A DNA stretch of 55,850 nt from the NCBI RefSeq assembly GCF_008802365.1, contig NZ_VZQZ01000012.1, forward strand, positions 1-55,850, given 5' to 3'. Under the pieces are notes generated by a model, which saw only the letters and a list, made by a program, of their open reading frames with translations, searched no databases and was not told the origin of the DNA. Shown piece after piece: positions 11,401-19,788 of the stretch; position 1 is the stretch's first letter; the number at the start of each line of letters is the position of its first letter. This stretch comes from Oryzomonas japonica (lineage in GTDB: Bacteria; Desulfobacterota; Desulfuromonadia; Geobacterales; Pseudopelobacteraceae). The position numbers were made by a program, and so were the translations under genes.

Positions 11401-14400
11401 CTTGCGACGAAGTGGGGTTGCCGGCGGGAGGCGCTCCAGTGGGTTGCCTGGGCCGTCCATTCAAGCAGGTCGCGCCGGGAGACCAGGCGCCGGTACCAGA
11501 CCCGGCCGATGGCGTCCAGGGCCACAGCGGCCTGATGCGGCAGCAACGCTGCGTCGGCGGCCGCCCGCAACAGGTCATGCAGCAGCTTGACGGGGGAGAA
11601 GTGCTTCAACCCCTTGGGCGTGGTGGCCATGGTGAAGGGCTGCGCCAAGGGGTGAAACAAAAGTTGCACCCCGACCACCAATGTGGCGATCCAGCTGAAT
11701 ATCGGTGAAATGAACCAAGAGGCTATCAGCAGACCCATGCTCGCGGCAGGTAACAAGCTGCGCCGGAGGTTGTCCAGGATCTTCCAGCGGTTCAACAGTG
11801 AGAGCGGGTTAGCCCCGCGGCCCCCCGAAGCAAGAGGAACGCGTGGGAATATCCACCCAGCAATTTGCCAATCGCCTCGAATCCAGCGATGGGCTCGACT
11901 ACAGTAACTTTGGTAGCCTTGGGGGAAGTCATCGTAGAGCTCAATATCGCTGGCCAGCCCCACCCGGACATGAGCCCCCTCGATAAGGTCATGGCTTAAC
12001 ACCCACTCTTCGGGGAATCGCCCCGATAGCACGCGACTGAAGGCACGAACGTCGTAGATTCCCTTGCCATGGTATGACCCCTCACTGCATAAGTCCTGAT
12101 AGACGTCGGAGACCGCCTGGGTGTAGGGGTCGATGCCGACCGCATCGCTGAAAAGTCTGCTGAAGACTGAGACGCTCGTGCTCGGGAGGGTAGGGCTCAC
12201 TCGCGGCTGAATGATAGTGTAGCCTGCGATGAGAGTACCGGCTGCATCGAACCGTGGTTGATTAAGGGGGTGCGCCAGGGTTTCGACAAGTCGGCGGGCC
12301 GTGTCGTGCGGCAGCTGTGTGTCGCTGTCCAGGGTGATGATAAAGCGAATGTCCGCCAATTGATCCTGATTTCCCACATAGACAATGCTCGGTAAGCTTT
12401 TGGACCGCGTGCCATCAATCAGGCGATTAAGCTCTTCCAGTTTGCCCCGTTTGCGCTCCCATCCGATAAATTTCTGTTCGGATTCACTCCAGGTGCGATC
12501 TCGATGGAAGAGGATAAAACGATCACTGCCATAGCGTTGATTGAGCTCTGCCAGTGAATTGCACGCTGTCTGGAGCAGCAGGGGGTCTTCTTCACGAGAA
12601 ACCGTAACTGAATCGACGTAATCCGAGAACAGACTGAAAAGTAGATTTGCTTCCTTATTGGCCAGGTAGCGAATCTCCAGTTTCTCCACCTCGGCGCGGA
12701 TCGTCTCAACATTCACCAGCATCATCGGCACGACTACCAAGGTGCGAAATGCATCAGGAATCCCCGTATCTTCAAAATCCATCTTGGGCAAAGGCCGGGG
12801 CGGCAGAAATCGCATAAGCAAATAATTGAGCACCTCAATCGCCAGTTGACTGACCGGAATCAGCAGAAGCAGCACCAGTCCAAGGCTGATAGTGAGCGGC
12901 GGCCAGGTCTGGCTACAGTAAGTGATAAGGCAAAGAATCAAAGCGGAAAAGCCGACTATAGATCCCACGTAGACAGCTTCATGATGGTAATAGATCCATT
13001 CCAGCAAGCGGTAGCGATTTGCTTCACGACATGCGAGCATCTGGGCAAGCTCCGCACGCCCTTCATCAACCAGCCATGTGCCGACATGGCTGAGCCGATC
13101 ATCGGTTGATGTTTCATGTTGGGCCTGTGTCGCCAGTTTGATGACGCGCTCCGCGATAAATTTTTCGCTCTTAGCGGATCTCTGGGATAACTCTTCGATT
13201 GCCCGGCGGCACCGGTCGCGACTTGCAAAATCCATCTTGGGATAGATTCCGGATGGGTCGGTGCATAAAATATGCTCAACCCGGCTGAGCTTCTCGAAGA
13301 TATCCCGCCAGTCCAGCAGGGCTAGCTGACGCAAACTTGTAAACGCATTGCCACAGGAGAGCTGCTCTCTGGCCTGTCGGTTTTGCTCTCGCAGGTTGAG
13401 GTCGTTCAGAAGAGTTTTTAGCGTGCGTTCAAGCCAGCTCTTAACCGGTGCCAGTGCAGCCGCCTCATCGTAGAGCAGACCTACCAACTGCGTACCGAAA
13501 TAAGGGCTAGGATTCGTCTCCGCTTTTGCAAGTTCTGCAAGGATCGCAAAAAGTTGGTTGGAATCGCGTCGATTGGCGGCGATCAATCGGTTTGCCCAGA
13601 AATCAGCCAACTGGCGCTCGCGTAAATTTGTCAGGGCGGTGACGGCCAGACTCTGGATACTTTCTATAAGCGCGATGCGCAGCATCTGGGGAATTGCCCA
13701 GAGTTCTCCGATTTTCAGCGTGCGAACAGTTTGGTAGGACTCAATAAACGCCAGAATATTTTCCCGGTCCAGACGCAGTTCTGTATGAGAAACGAGATTC
13801 TTGGCCAGGGCGTAGATGCAGGGTAAACCGTGGTATGGATCAGAAGCCAATATGGGAAGCTGCCGGTAAAAATGCCGGGGAAGATTCAACAGCACATCGC
13901 GGGCGCTCCCCTCAAGAATGTATTCGTTATCCAGAATCCAATCGGCAGATGGCGTTGCATTCTGTTCCAAGCGGCTCGCCACAGTGAGATCCTCGCAAAC
14001 CAGACGGCTCCATTCACGAGACTGTTTGAGACGCTTGATCAATTCGATGCTGCGATGCGGCCTTGGATCAACTTGTTGCTCCCTGGCATGGCGCTGGGAA
14101 TGTTCCTGAAGCTGTGCAAGGGAAAGCATGACTTCCGGTCCACGCGCCTCAACCCGCCGCTCTCGTTTGGGATGCATAATGAACAGTGCCGGAGGGGTAT
14201 CGCCGCTTTCCCTAAGCAAAGCCACCGGTATCTCTAGAGTTTCAATGGGTGCCTGTAGAATCAGTACGGATTCCCCAGGTAAAAGCCAGCGCGCGTGATC
14301 ACGCATGACACCCAACTCAGCACCATGTTTGGAGCGTCGCAGCAATAATAGGGCTACCAGGGCACCAAATGCGGAACAAGCAACAATCAAGCTCAAAGAT

Positions 14401-14663
14401 GTGGATATGTTTCCGATGGGGTACAACATTGACCAGTTCAAGAATAGGAAGGCAAGTTCGGCGATCCCCCCGAACAGACATGCAGTCAGTATAATCCCGA
14501 TGGCTCGACGCCAGAGGAATGAATCGGTAATATGGACATCACCGTCCAAGCTCTTATGTAGAAGGGCAACTCGATTGAATCCTTGTCGAAGAAGCTCCCG
14601 GAGCGATCTGCGAGCTTCTTCTTGTTTTGCAAAATAACCTATTAGAGTGCCTACACTCATCAT
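5451..14663 (-). CDS. Cyclic beta-glucan synthase-like giant protein (GT84/GH94)
   Basis: A 3070-residue multidomain membrane protein resembling NdvB/ChvB. It has membrane segments near residues 50-105. A glycosyltransferase-84 domain has DSDT near 778 and the RAHRWIRGDW motif near 923, with further membrane helices after it. A glycoamylase-like region (PF10091 type, about 1420-1630) contains HWFSLGRPYG. Two beta-sandwich/GH94-like halves follow, the last with catalytic GDWNDGMN near 2737 and YPPGVRENGGQYTHAA. Known relatives make and trim periplasmic cyclic beta-1,2-glucans. The AAGGA site and ATGATG fix the start. Base composition is mosaic: AT-richer over much of 7.2-14.6 kb, but GC-rich like its neighbours at 5.45-7.0 and about 11.25-11.66 kb. 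The exact product is not certain. Confidence 0.88.
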   Translation of the reverse strand: MMSVGTLIGYFAKQEEARRSLRELLRQGFNRVALLHKSLDGDVHITDSFLWRRAIGIILTACLFGGIAELAFLFLNWSMLYPIGNISTSLSLIVACSAFGALVALLLLRRSKHGAELGVMRDHARWLLPGESVLILQAPIETLEIPVALLRESGDTPPALFIMHPKRERRVEARGPEVMLSLAQLQEHSQRHAREQQVDPRPHRSIELIKRLKQSREWSRLVCEDLTVASRLEQNATPSADWILDNEYILEGSARDVLLNLPRHFYRQLPILASDPYHGLPCIYALAKNLVSHTELRLDRENILAFIESYQTVRTLKIGELWAIPQMLRIALIESIQSLAVTALTNLRERQLADFWANRLIAANRRDSNQLFAILAELAKAETNPSPYFGTQLVGLLYDEAAALAPVKSWLERTLKTLLNDLNLREQNRQAREQLSCGNAFTSLRQLALLDWRDIFEKLSRVEHILCTDPSGIYPKMDFASRDRCRRAIEELSQRSAKSEKFIAERVIKLATQAQHETSTDDRLSHVGTWLVDEGRAELAQMLACREANRYRLLEWIYYHHEAVYVGSIVGFSALILCLITYCSQTWPPLTISLGLVLLLLIPVSQLAIEVLNYLLMRFLPPRPLPKMDFEDTGIPDAFRTLVVVPMMLVNVETIRAEVEKLEIRYLANKEANLLFSLFSDYVDSVTVSREEDPLLLQTACNSLAELNQRYGSDRFILFHRDRTWSESEQKFIGWERKRGKLEELNRLIDGTRSKSLPSIVYVGNQDQLADIRFIITLDSDTQLPHDTARRLVETLAHPLNQPRFDAAGTLIAGYTIIQPRVSPTLPSTSVSVFSRLFSDAVGIDPYTQAVSDVYQDLCSEGSYHGKGIYDVRAFSRVLSGRFPEEWVLSHDLIEGAHVRVGLASDIELYDDFPQGYQSYCSRAHRWIRGDWQIAGWIFPRVPLASGGRGANPLSLLNRWKILDNLRRSLLPAASMGLLIASWFISPIFSWIATLVVGVQLLFHPLAQPFTMATTPKGLKHFSPVKLLHDLLRAAADAALLPHQAAVALDAIGRVWYRRLVSRRDLLEWTAQATHWSASRRQPHFVASLAMGSVFSTIAYLTIWHVVPASLTQALPWLVLWFFSPLLGWLLNLRPVELQKSQLSAKDRRFLRLVARRTWRYFSTFVNAETSWLPPDNYQVAHQNRLALRTSPTNIGLWIASVLAAHDCGYQTINQVVEKLTKTMASISLLERFEGHLLNWYDIQTLAPLEPRYVSAVDSGNLLGSLWSLDQGLTELIHAPLLDGTAFDGLADTGEILKQIVSRERTAGFDYQTLDQLLAAWNAPPSGIVELLRLLRRMQVDVSSVIVAAGGSPWAAELEQQVSAWVRNCNSYLSWIEILAEKSELELTQMGPALLIAIRNDLSQAPSIFDLAQGRIDSIQIIKGIQEEAFQSGAPLDPWLERVMKAFATSQWLAGETLGMAERLLASVRELSAGMDMRFLYDKERKLFAIGFNVSTDVLDRSYYDLLASEARFGSFLSIARGDVPLEHWFSLGRPYGAVGRQRVLLSWTGTMFEYLMPLLFQYSFANSLLDKAAREAVMVQIAYGHSRRVPWGISESAFGNLDLNKTYQYKAFGVPALGLKRGMEEQLVIAPYATLLALNVAPKKTVTNLKKMAGMGLLGDYGYYESMDFSRQSQRDPVRQTLKRGVIIEAYMAHHQGMAFLALTNFLHDNPFPRRFHSDPRVRAFEALLQERIPTLPTLHLTSTRQSKPVSMDGDQIAPVESTFATPHTAIPHGLLLSNGRFSVMITNSGGGYSQWAGREITRWRPDQTCDAMGTFCYINDVDEGRVWSSTWQPVGGKVEGYSATFALDRAVFRRDDIGLHTETEVIVSAEDDTEIRRITLINRTDRARRLNITTYVELSMAPHNADRQHPAFNKLFIQTEALPEQQVLLAYRRPRSQNDPPLYVGHRLTFEHTGNDCPPEEGWQFETDRRRFIGRGRTLANPMGAVQELGSSQGFVLDPILSLRRGLTLEAGQRIQFSHVLAAGTTREDVLILMDKYCETHEINRTMDFAWVSAQQQLQIMHIHADEARRFQQLASHLLFPNPLLRATSERLTGNSKGQAGLWPYGISGDLPIALVTIGETRDISLARQMLQAHTYWRMHGLSIDLVILNEEAGSYEQPLKERLEQLIKAHALFSAVDKTGGIFLKSAAQIPEVDLNLLKASACVVLVAARGTLPQQLGVPVEVPELLERLVSKRTPREPSAPLPFMQLNYFNSLGGFTPDGREYAIYLGPNTSTPAPWVNVIANPTFGTMVSETGSGFTWFGNSQRNRLTGWSNDPVLDPASEALYIRDEESGVFWSPTAAPIREESAYRARHGAGYTVFEHNSNGIEQELTVFVPVDESGGQPIKLQRLRLTNTSVRKRKLSVTYYVELTLGENRETSQMHIITKWDDEAHALLALNNYHPEYADRVTFVAITPQTESFDGDRTVFIGRNRSLANPVAMELARLSQRTGAGLDPCAVLRVTLEMAPGERRDITCMLGQAESVAEARKLVLSYRADQALENAFDQSRAWWDELLGTIQVQTPELAADLLINRWLQYQSLSCRIWGRSAFYQSGGAFGFRDQLQDVLAFLYARPELAREQILLAASRQFKEGDVQHWWHEPAGAGIRSRISDDLLWLPYVVSRYVQITGDAEILLTEVPFLNAPLLGDDQHEQFSTPEVTSERATLFEHCSRAVTRGLTVGPHGLPLMGTGDWNDGMNLVGAAGRGESVWLAWFLCDVLQGMAGLADLMDQPELGLAYRKDRDALIQRTEQAGWDGEWYLRGTFDDGSSLGSAANREARIDSLPQTWAWLSGAADPARADQALESAWNNLVRDDDGLVLLFEPPFDTSTPPPGYIMGYPPGVRENGGQYTHAALWMAMAMARKGDGERAVHLLRMLNPIEHARDAQAVWHYGIEPYVVAADVYRLPGRVGQGGWSWYTGSAAWMYRAWIEEVLGLQVQGDLLWVNPVIPATWPGFSLRYRHGETVYAIQVENPDGCQRGVAWVEMDGQRVVDGQIPLERGLVQHRVVVRMGETLQACDMKTPEGELRP

Positions 14664-14961
14664 TTGTCCTTTACTTGCCGCACTCGTTGACTCATGGATA
14701 AAGAGAAGTAGCTGTTGCTCCCTGATTGAAATAATCTGAATTCGGTTGATTCTGTATTGGGCCTGTTCTCAACCTCTTGGCACAATTTTTTGCAGAAAAC
14801 ACAAAGTGTGCATGATCTGTAAAGGAGGTAGTCAGCAACAACCGTACCAAACAACCCCAGCACACGCTAAGCACAACATACTGAATATTAAAGACAATAT
14901 TGAATAATCTGTAAAAATAAGGGAGGTGCGTGACAACAACCCGCCATATATAACAGAACTG
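14664..14961 (-). other. Upstream region of the glucan synthase gene
   Basis: An AT-rich leader of about 300 bases with no convincing gene. Two overlapping frames here (ending near 14660 and 14692, minus strand) lack protein-like sequence and would overlap the synthase start. The promoter probably lies here, but no box pair stands out. Confidence 0.4.
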
Positions 14962-15198
14962 TCATATATGAGGGACCTGGATTAGATGACATATCACCCC
15001 GAGGGCGCGGCGCCGGAGGAATAGGTCGGCGATATGCACCTCCCCGTCCATCCACTTATTCACCTGGGCAGTGCGGCTGAAGCCGCGCCGCGCCAGTTGC
15101 CGCAGCGCATTCCGGGATTCATCTTGCTGTGCGATGTAACCAACGTGGGTGCCGACGTTAACTCTATGTCCTTTGCTTGACTGCGTTTTCCGAGCCAC
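14962..15198 (-). pseudogene. Truncated N-terminus of a second glucan synthase
   Basis: A 78-codon frame. Its residues GTHVGYIAQQDESRNALRQL and KWMDGEVHIADLFLRRRALG line up with GTLIGYFAKQEEARRSLREL and KSLDGDVHITDSFLWRRAIG at the start of the neighbouring 3070-residue synthase. Homology ends after RRALGVI, where the first membrane helix should begin, and the frame then reads a few unrelated codons and stops. The fragment is much GC-richer than the corresponding part of the intact gene. I read it as the remnant of a deleted or replaced paralogue, not a functional gene. Confidence 0.8.
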
Positions 15199-15581
15199 CG
15201 GCCATGGTGGGGATTCACGTGACAGGGGCGGCGGAAAGGAACCGTGCGACTGTTCCAGAGGATTTGGAGGGGAGGTGGCTGGAGATGACCGAAAAACAGA
15301 GGTGGGTCGAAATAACTGAAAGAAATGATTTCGGGTGAAAGGTCAGTGTGTTACCTGTACGCTGTTATCGGGCGTATAGCCAGGCATATTATTATCAAAG
15401 AACCTTTATTGGGCCGGAGGCTGGCTAAAAGAACACACTGCTTTTAAATAATCAGACATGGCTCCACGCACCGGACTGACGAACAGACAGAGAGCATGCG
15501 CAATGGCGCTAGCTCCCTTTCTTTCCCCAAATTATCCCAGAAATACCCTTGACAAGGAGAGTCTGGGAACGCACATAATAA
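15199..15581. other. Noncoding stretch downstream of hpnH
   Basis: No supported gene. It contains Gly/Arg-codon-like GC-rich sequence at 15225-15300 and AT-richer sequence to about 15450. A 61-codon minus-strand frame (15444-15629) only reads through the terminator and is rejected. Confidence 0.4.
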
Positions 15582-15611
15582 AAAGGCCCACCCCGGGAGA
15601 GGTGGGCCTTT
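15582..15611 (-). terminator. Rho-independent terminator of the hopanoid operon
   Basis: A perfect 11-bp stem (AAAGGCCCACC at 15582-15592 with GGTGGGCCTTT at 15601-15611) closes an 8-base loop. Read on the minus strand the stem is followed by TTTTTATTAT. It lies about 50 bases after the hpnH stop. Confidence 0.9.
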
Positions 15612-15663
15612 CATTGTCAGTTGTTTCAAGCAGCTTTGCTACCCTGCCGGTTGCAGAAAACGG

Positions 15664-16662
15664 CTAGGTAAAATTCCAGATCATCATCTCGAGAATATCT
15701 TTAAAGCTCTTGCCGATCTCCCCGACGACCGTCGGCTCAAAGCCGCAATGCATCATACACTGGGCGCACCGGGGGTCCTTGCCGACACCGTATTTACTCC
15801 AATCGGTCTTTTCCATCATCTCCCTGAAAGTCGGATAATGGGCATCGGTGATCAGGTAACAGGGGGCCTTCCAGCCTCGCGGGTTGCGGGTGGGGTTGCC
15901 CCAGGGGGTACACTCCAGCTTCTTTTCTCCCTTGAGGAAACGAAGGTACATGGGGGTTGAGAAGAAGCGATGCTTCTTGCTCATCTCATAAACCTCGGCG
16001 AATTTCTTTTCGATATCACGCCGCTCCAGGAACAGTTTTTCCCCCACCGCCTCGTAGCCGAAACCGGGCGCCACCAACAGGCCGTCCACCCCGATCTCCT
16101 CCAGGTGGGTAAAGAGCATCTCGATCTCCAGCAGGTTGGTTTCCTTGAAGATGGTCGTGTTGGTGCAGACACGGAACCCCAGCTTCTTGGCCTTTTTGAT
16201 CCCTTCCATGGCTATCTTGAAAGCGCCCTTGCGCTCCAGGATACGGTCGTGGGTCTCCTCGAGGCCGTCCATGTGGACGTTGAGGGTGAAATTGGGGTGG
16301 GGCTTCATGTTGTCCAGCGCCTTTTCCAAAAGGATACCGTTGGTGCAGAGATAGATGTGCTTGCCCCGGTCGAGCACGCCACGGATCAGGTCATAGACGG
16401 GTGGATAGAGGAACGGCTCGCCGCCGGTGATGGTGACGACCGGCGCGGGGCATTCGTCCACCGATTTCAGGCAATCCTCCAGGCTCATCATCTCCTGGAT
16501 GGTGTCGGCGTATTCCCGGATGCGGCCGCAGCCGGAACAGGCCAGGTTACAGAGATGGGTCGGCTCAAGCATGAGGACGAGGGGGTATTTTTCCACCTTG
16601 TTGAGCTTGTTGCTGACGATATACTTGGTCAGGTCGTAGTTGAGGCGCATCGGAAAACGCAT
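15664..16662 (-). CDS. hpnH: Adenosyl-hopene transferase, radical SAM
   Basis: A 332-residue radical SAM enzyme. The [4Fe-4S] cysteines are C38, C42 and C45 (CNLACSGC), followed by the SAM-contact TGGEP at 79-83. C-terminal Cys residues (CAQCMMHCG) are typical of HpnH. The enzyme joins the 5'-deoxyadenosyl radical to a hopene to give adenosylhopane, the first step toward side-chain-extended hopanoids. It is the last gene of the shc-hpnA-dxs-hpnH run and ends just before a strong terminator. The AAGGA-type site before the ATG at 16662 supports this start. Confidence 0.92.
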   Translation of the reverse strand: MRFPMRLNYDLTKYIVSNKLNKVEKYPLVLMLEPTHLCNLACSGCGRIREYADTIQEMMSLEDCLKSVDECPAPVVTITGGEPFLYPPVYDLIRGVLDRGKHIYLCTNGILLEKALDNMKPHPNFTLNVHMDGLEETHDRILERKGAFKIAMEGIKKAKKLGFRVCTNTTIFKETNLLEIEMLFTHLEEIGVDGLLVAPGFGYEAVGEKLFLERRDIEKKFAEVYEMSKKHRFFSTPMYLRFLKGEKKLECTPWGNPTRNPRGWKAPCYLITDAHYPTFREMMEKTDWSKYGVGKDPRCAQCMMHCGFEPTVVGEIGKSFKDILEMMIWNFT

Positions 16663-16734
16663 TTTTTAATCCTTTCAATTTGTTACTACAAAGATCTGCC
16701 ACAGAGACTGATGTGTACTAATGTTTCAAGGGCT

Positions 16735-18609
16735 CTACGATTTCACAAAACCTTCCACGGCAGCGGCAATCCCTTCGGCGTCGATGCCCAGATCCTTGCG
16801 CAGTTGAGCCTGACTGCCATGCTCCACATAGTGGTCCGGGATGCCGAGCCGCTTGACCGTAACATCCTGCCGGCCATTATCAAAGAGCAACTCCAGTACG
16901 GCGCTGCCGAAGCCGCCTTGCAGAGCGTTCTCTTCAACGGTGACGATGCGGCCGGTCTGTCCGGCGGCCGACAGGATCAGGTTCGCATCCAGCGGCTTGA
17001 CGAAGCGGGCGTTGATCACGCCTGCCGATATGCCCCGATCCTTCAGGGTCTCGGCGGCCTGCAGGGCCGGATAGACGGTGGAGCCGATGGCGACGATGCA
17101 TACGTCGTTCCCCTCCACAAGCAGTTCGCCCTTGCCGATCTCCAGGGATTTCAGCTCGTTGTCCATCTCCACGCCGTAACCCGCCCCGCGCGGATAGCGC
17201 ATGGCCATGGGCGCGCCGGAGTAGACGGCGGTCTTGAGCATATGACGCAACTCGTTCTCGTCCTTGGGGGCCATCAGCGTCATGCCGGGCAGATGGCGCA
17301 GATAGGAGAGGTCGAAGACGCCGTGGTGGGTCGGGCCGTCGTCGCCCACCAGGCCGGCGCGATCCATGGCGATGGTCACCGGCAGGTTCTGCAGGCAGAT
17401 GTCGTGAAAAACCTGGTCATAGGCGCGCTGCACGAAGGTTGAATAGATGGCGGTCACCGGACGGAACCCGTCGGCGGCAAGGCCGGCGGCAAAGGCCATG
17501 CCGTGCTGTTCGGCGATCCCCACATCGAAGAACCGCTTTGGAAAGCGCTCGGCGAAACGGTTGAGCCCGGTCCCGTCCGGCATGGCCGCCGTGATGGCAA
17601 CGATCTTGGGATCCTGCTCGGCCAATTGCACGATGGTTTCGCCAAACACGTCGGTGTACGACTTGCTGCCCGCCTTGGGGGCGCCTTTGCCGGTGGCCAC
17701 GTCAAAAACGCCCACACCATGGTACTTGGAGGGGGTGTCCTCAGCCGGCTTATACCCCTTTCCCTTGGTGGTCATGACATGCACCAAGAGCGGGCCGTCC
17801 AGTTGATTGATATTATTGAACACCTCGACCAGTTGCGGCAGATCGTGGCCGTCCAGGGGCCCCAGATAGTCGAACCCCAGGGCTTCGAAGAGCGAACCGG
17901 GGGTGAGAAAACCTTTCAGAGAGTTCTCCGCCCGCCGGGCAAAGTGGAGGATATCCGTGCCGATGGCGGGGATATTCCGCAGCAGCCCCTGCATCTCTTT
18001 TTTCAGGTCGCGGAAGTACCGGCCGGTCATTTTGCGGGAGATGAACGACGAAAAGGCGCCCACATTCTTGGAAATCGACATCTCGTTGTCGTTTAAGACC
18101 ACCACAAGATTTTTCTTGAGGTGCCCGGCCTGGTTGAGTGCTTCAAAGGCCATGCCGCCGGTCAGAGAGCCATCCCCGATAACGGCGATGGCATGATTTT
18201 TGGTGCCTTCCAGGTCACAGGCCACCGCCATGCCGAGGCCGGCCGAGATGGACGTGGACGAGTGCCCCACGCCAAAGGCGTCGTGCTCCGATTCACAGCG
18301 TTTGGGAAACCCGGAAAGCCCCTTGTACTGACGCTGGGTGGGGAAACGTTCACGCCGCCCGGTGAGGATCTTGTGGGTATAGGCCTGGTGCCCCACATCC
18401 CAGACGATTTTATCCTGGGGGGAGTCGAAGCAGTAGTGCAGGGCAATGGTCAACTCCACCGCCCCCAGATTCGAGCCCAGGTGGCCGCCGGTGGTCGAGA
18501 CCGTTTCCAGCAGGAAACGGCGCACCTCTTCAGCCAGGGCCGGCAGCTGTTCGGGCTTGAGTTTTTTCAGATCAGCCGGAGAGTTTATCTTGTCGAGGTA
18601 TGTGTACAT
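16735..18609 (-). CDS. dxs: 1-deoxy-D-xylulose-5-phosphate synthase
   Basis: A 624-residue thiamine-diphosphate enzyme that condenses pyruvate with glyceraldehyde-3-phosphate, the entry step of the MEP isoprenoid pathway. Visible features: HLGSN with His43, DVGHQAY, the ThDP/Mg site GDGSLTGG (145-152) with NDNEMSIS (173-180), and the transketolase pyrimidine domain with [16 protein letters not shown]. Full family length. It lies between hpnA and hpnH in the same direction with short gaps (43 and 72 bp), so precursor supply is probably co-expressed with hopanoid synthesis. GGAG precedes the ATG. Confidence 0.95.
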   Translation of the reverse strand: MYTYLDKINSPADLKKLKPEQLPALAEEVRRFLLETVSTTGGHLGSNLGAVELTIALHYCFDSPQDKIVWDVGHQAYTHKILTGRRERFPTQRQYKGLSGFPKRCESEHDAFGVGHSSTSISAGLGMAVACDLEGTKNHAIAVIGDGSLTGGMAFEALNQAGHLKKNLVVVLNDNEMSISKNVGAFSSFISRKMTGRYFRDLKKEMQGLLRNIPAIGTDILHFARRAENSLKGFLTPGSLFEALGFDYLGPLDGHDLPQLVEVFNNINQLDGPLLVHVMTTKGKGYKPAEDTPSKYHGVGVFDVATGKGAPKAGSKSYTDVFGETIVQLAEQDPKIVAITAAMPDGTGLNRFAERFPKRFFDVGIAEQHGMAFAAGLAADGFRPVTAIYSTFVQRAYDQVFHDICLQNLPVTIAMDRAGLVGDDGPTHHGVFDLSYLRHLPGMTLMAPKDENELRHMLKTAVYSGAPMAMRYPRGAGYGVEMDNELKSLEIGKGELLVEGNDVCIVAIGSTVYPALQAAETLKDRGISAGVINARFVKPLDANLILSAAGQTGRIVTVEENALQGGFGSAVLELLFDNGRQDVTVKRLGIPDHYVEHGSQAQLRKDLGIDAEGIAAAVEGFVKS

Positions 18610-18652
18610 GATCGTTTCTCCATCGAAAAATCACTGTGCAGGGCAGCGGCGG

Positions 18653-19645
18653 TTACTTGTTTTCCACATAACCGTTGCCCTTGAACCACGCTACGGCGCG
18701 TTGCAGCGCATCATTTACCGGTGTCTGGGGCAACCCCAGCTCCCGTACTGCCTTGGTTGAATCGAAAAACATGAACTTCGCCGCCATCTGCACACCCGCC
18801 AGAGGTATCAGCGGCTCTCTGCCGGTAATACGGGCAATGGCTTCGTTGACGTAGGCCGCCAGCAGGATCGGCGTGTAGGGCAGTCGCACCCGGGGTGCCG
18901 CCAGACCGGTGATTTCCTCCAGCAGGCCAAAGATATCACGCAGGGTCAGGTTGGCGTTGCCCAGGATGTACTTCTCGCCCACACGCCCCTTCTGTTCCGC
19001 CAGGATATGGCCACGGGCACAATCTTCGACGGCGATGATGTTGAGCCCCGTGTCCAGATAGGCCGGCATCTTGCGGTTGAGAAAATCGACGATGATCTTG
19101 CCCGTGGGGGTCGGCTTGATATCGAGGGGCCCGACCGGCGTTGATGGGTTGACAATCACCAGGTGCAGGCCGCGGCTGACGAACCGCTCCGCCTCCCGTT
19201 CCGCCAGGAATTTGCTCTTTTTGTAATGCCCCACCATGTCGGCCAGGGTCACCGGCGTATCTTCGGCGCCCGGTGTGCCGTTGCCGGGGTTTCCGAGCGT
19301 CCCCACGCTGCTGGTATAGACCACCCGCGCGAGGCCGTTTTCCAAGGCAGCCTCCAGAACGGCTTTCGTGCCTTCCACGTTGATGCGGTACATCTGCCGG
19401 GGGTCGCGGGTCCAGAGGCGATAATCGGCGGCGGCGTGATAGAGCGTATCACATCCCTTCAATCCCTGCCGCAGGCTTTCGTGGTCCTGCAGGTCCCCCT
19501 GCCACAACTCGATGTCAAGCCCCGCCAGGTTGGAGGTATCCGACCCGGCCCGCACAAGGGCTCGCACCTCACGGCCGTCTTTCAGCAACTCCCTGGCAAT
19601 GCTTGCGCCGATAAAACCGGTCGCGCCGGTGATAAATGTCTTCAT
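18653..19645 (-). CDS. hpnA: Hopanoid-associated sugar epimerase
   Basis: A 330-residue extended short-chain dehydrogenase/epimerase. The nucleotide-binding motif GATGFIG lies at the N-terminus (residues 7-13 from this start), the catalytic region contains YTSSVGTLG, and the YKKSKF segment carries the Tyr-x3-Lys pair. Proteins of this type are named HpnA when they sit in hopanoid clusters, as here directly after shc; their exact reaction is not established. ATG at 19645 was chosen; a GTG two codons earlier (19651) is possible. Length fits the family. Confidence 0.85.
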   Translation of the reverse strand: MKTFITGATGFIGASIARELLKDGREVRALVRAGSDTSNLAGLDIELWQGDLQDHESLRQGLKGCDTLYHAAADYRLWTRDPRQMYRINVEGTKAVLEAALENGLARVVYTSSVGTLGNPGNGTPGAEDTPVTLADMVGHYKKSKFLAEREAERFVSRGLHLVIVNPSTPVGPLDIKPTPTGKIIVDFLNRKMPAYLDTGLNIIAVEDCARGHILAEQKGRVGEKYILGNANLTLRDIFGLLEEITGLAAPRVRLPYTPILLAAYVNEAIARITGREPLIPLAGVQMAAKFMFFDSTKAVRELGLPQTPVNDALQRAVAWFKGNGYVENK

Positions 19646-19717
19646 GGCCACTCATTTTCCACTGATGCCGTGTCGAAACGAACCGTTACAGTAGCTTACG
19701 ACCGCCTCTTCATAAAT

Positions 19718-19755
19718 GGGGAAAGCCCCGGAATATGGCAAACTCGGGGCTTCCC
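19718..19755 (-). terminator. Hairpin between shc and hpnA
   Basis: An 11-bp stem with one bulged base: GGGAAAGCCCCG (19719-19730) pairs with CGGGGCTTCCC (19745-19755). On the minus strand only a weak T-rich tail (CCATTTATG) follows. It may attenuate read-through or stabilise the shc message instead of ending transcription fully. Confidence 0.5.
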
Positions 19756-19788
19756 AGCGAAACGAAATGTCATTGGCGCCTGGATGCG

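Noticed and set aside
14660-14863. 67-codon minus frame upstream of the glucan synthase
   Set aside because: It overlaps the synthase start and ribosome site, has no family likeness and an odd composition.
15444-15629. 61-codon minus frame near hpnH
   Set aside because: It reads through a clear rho-independent terminator.
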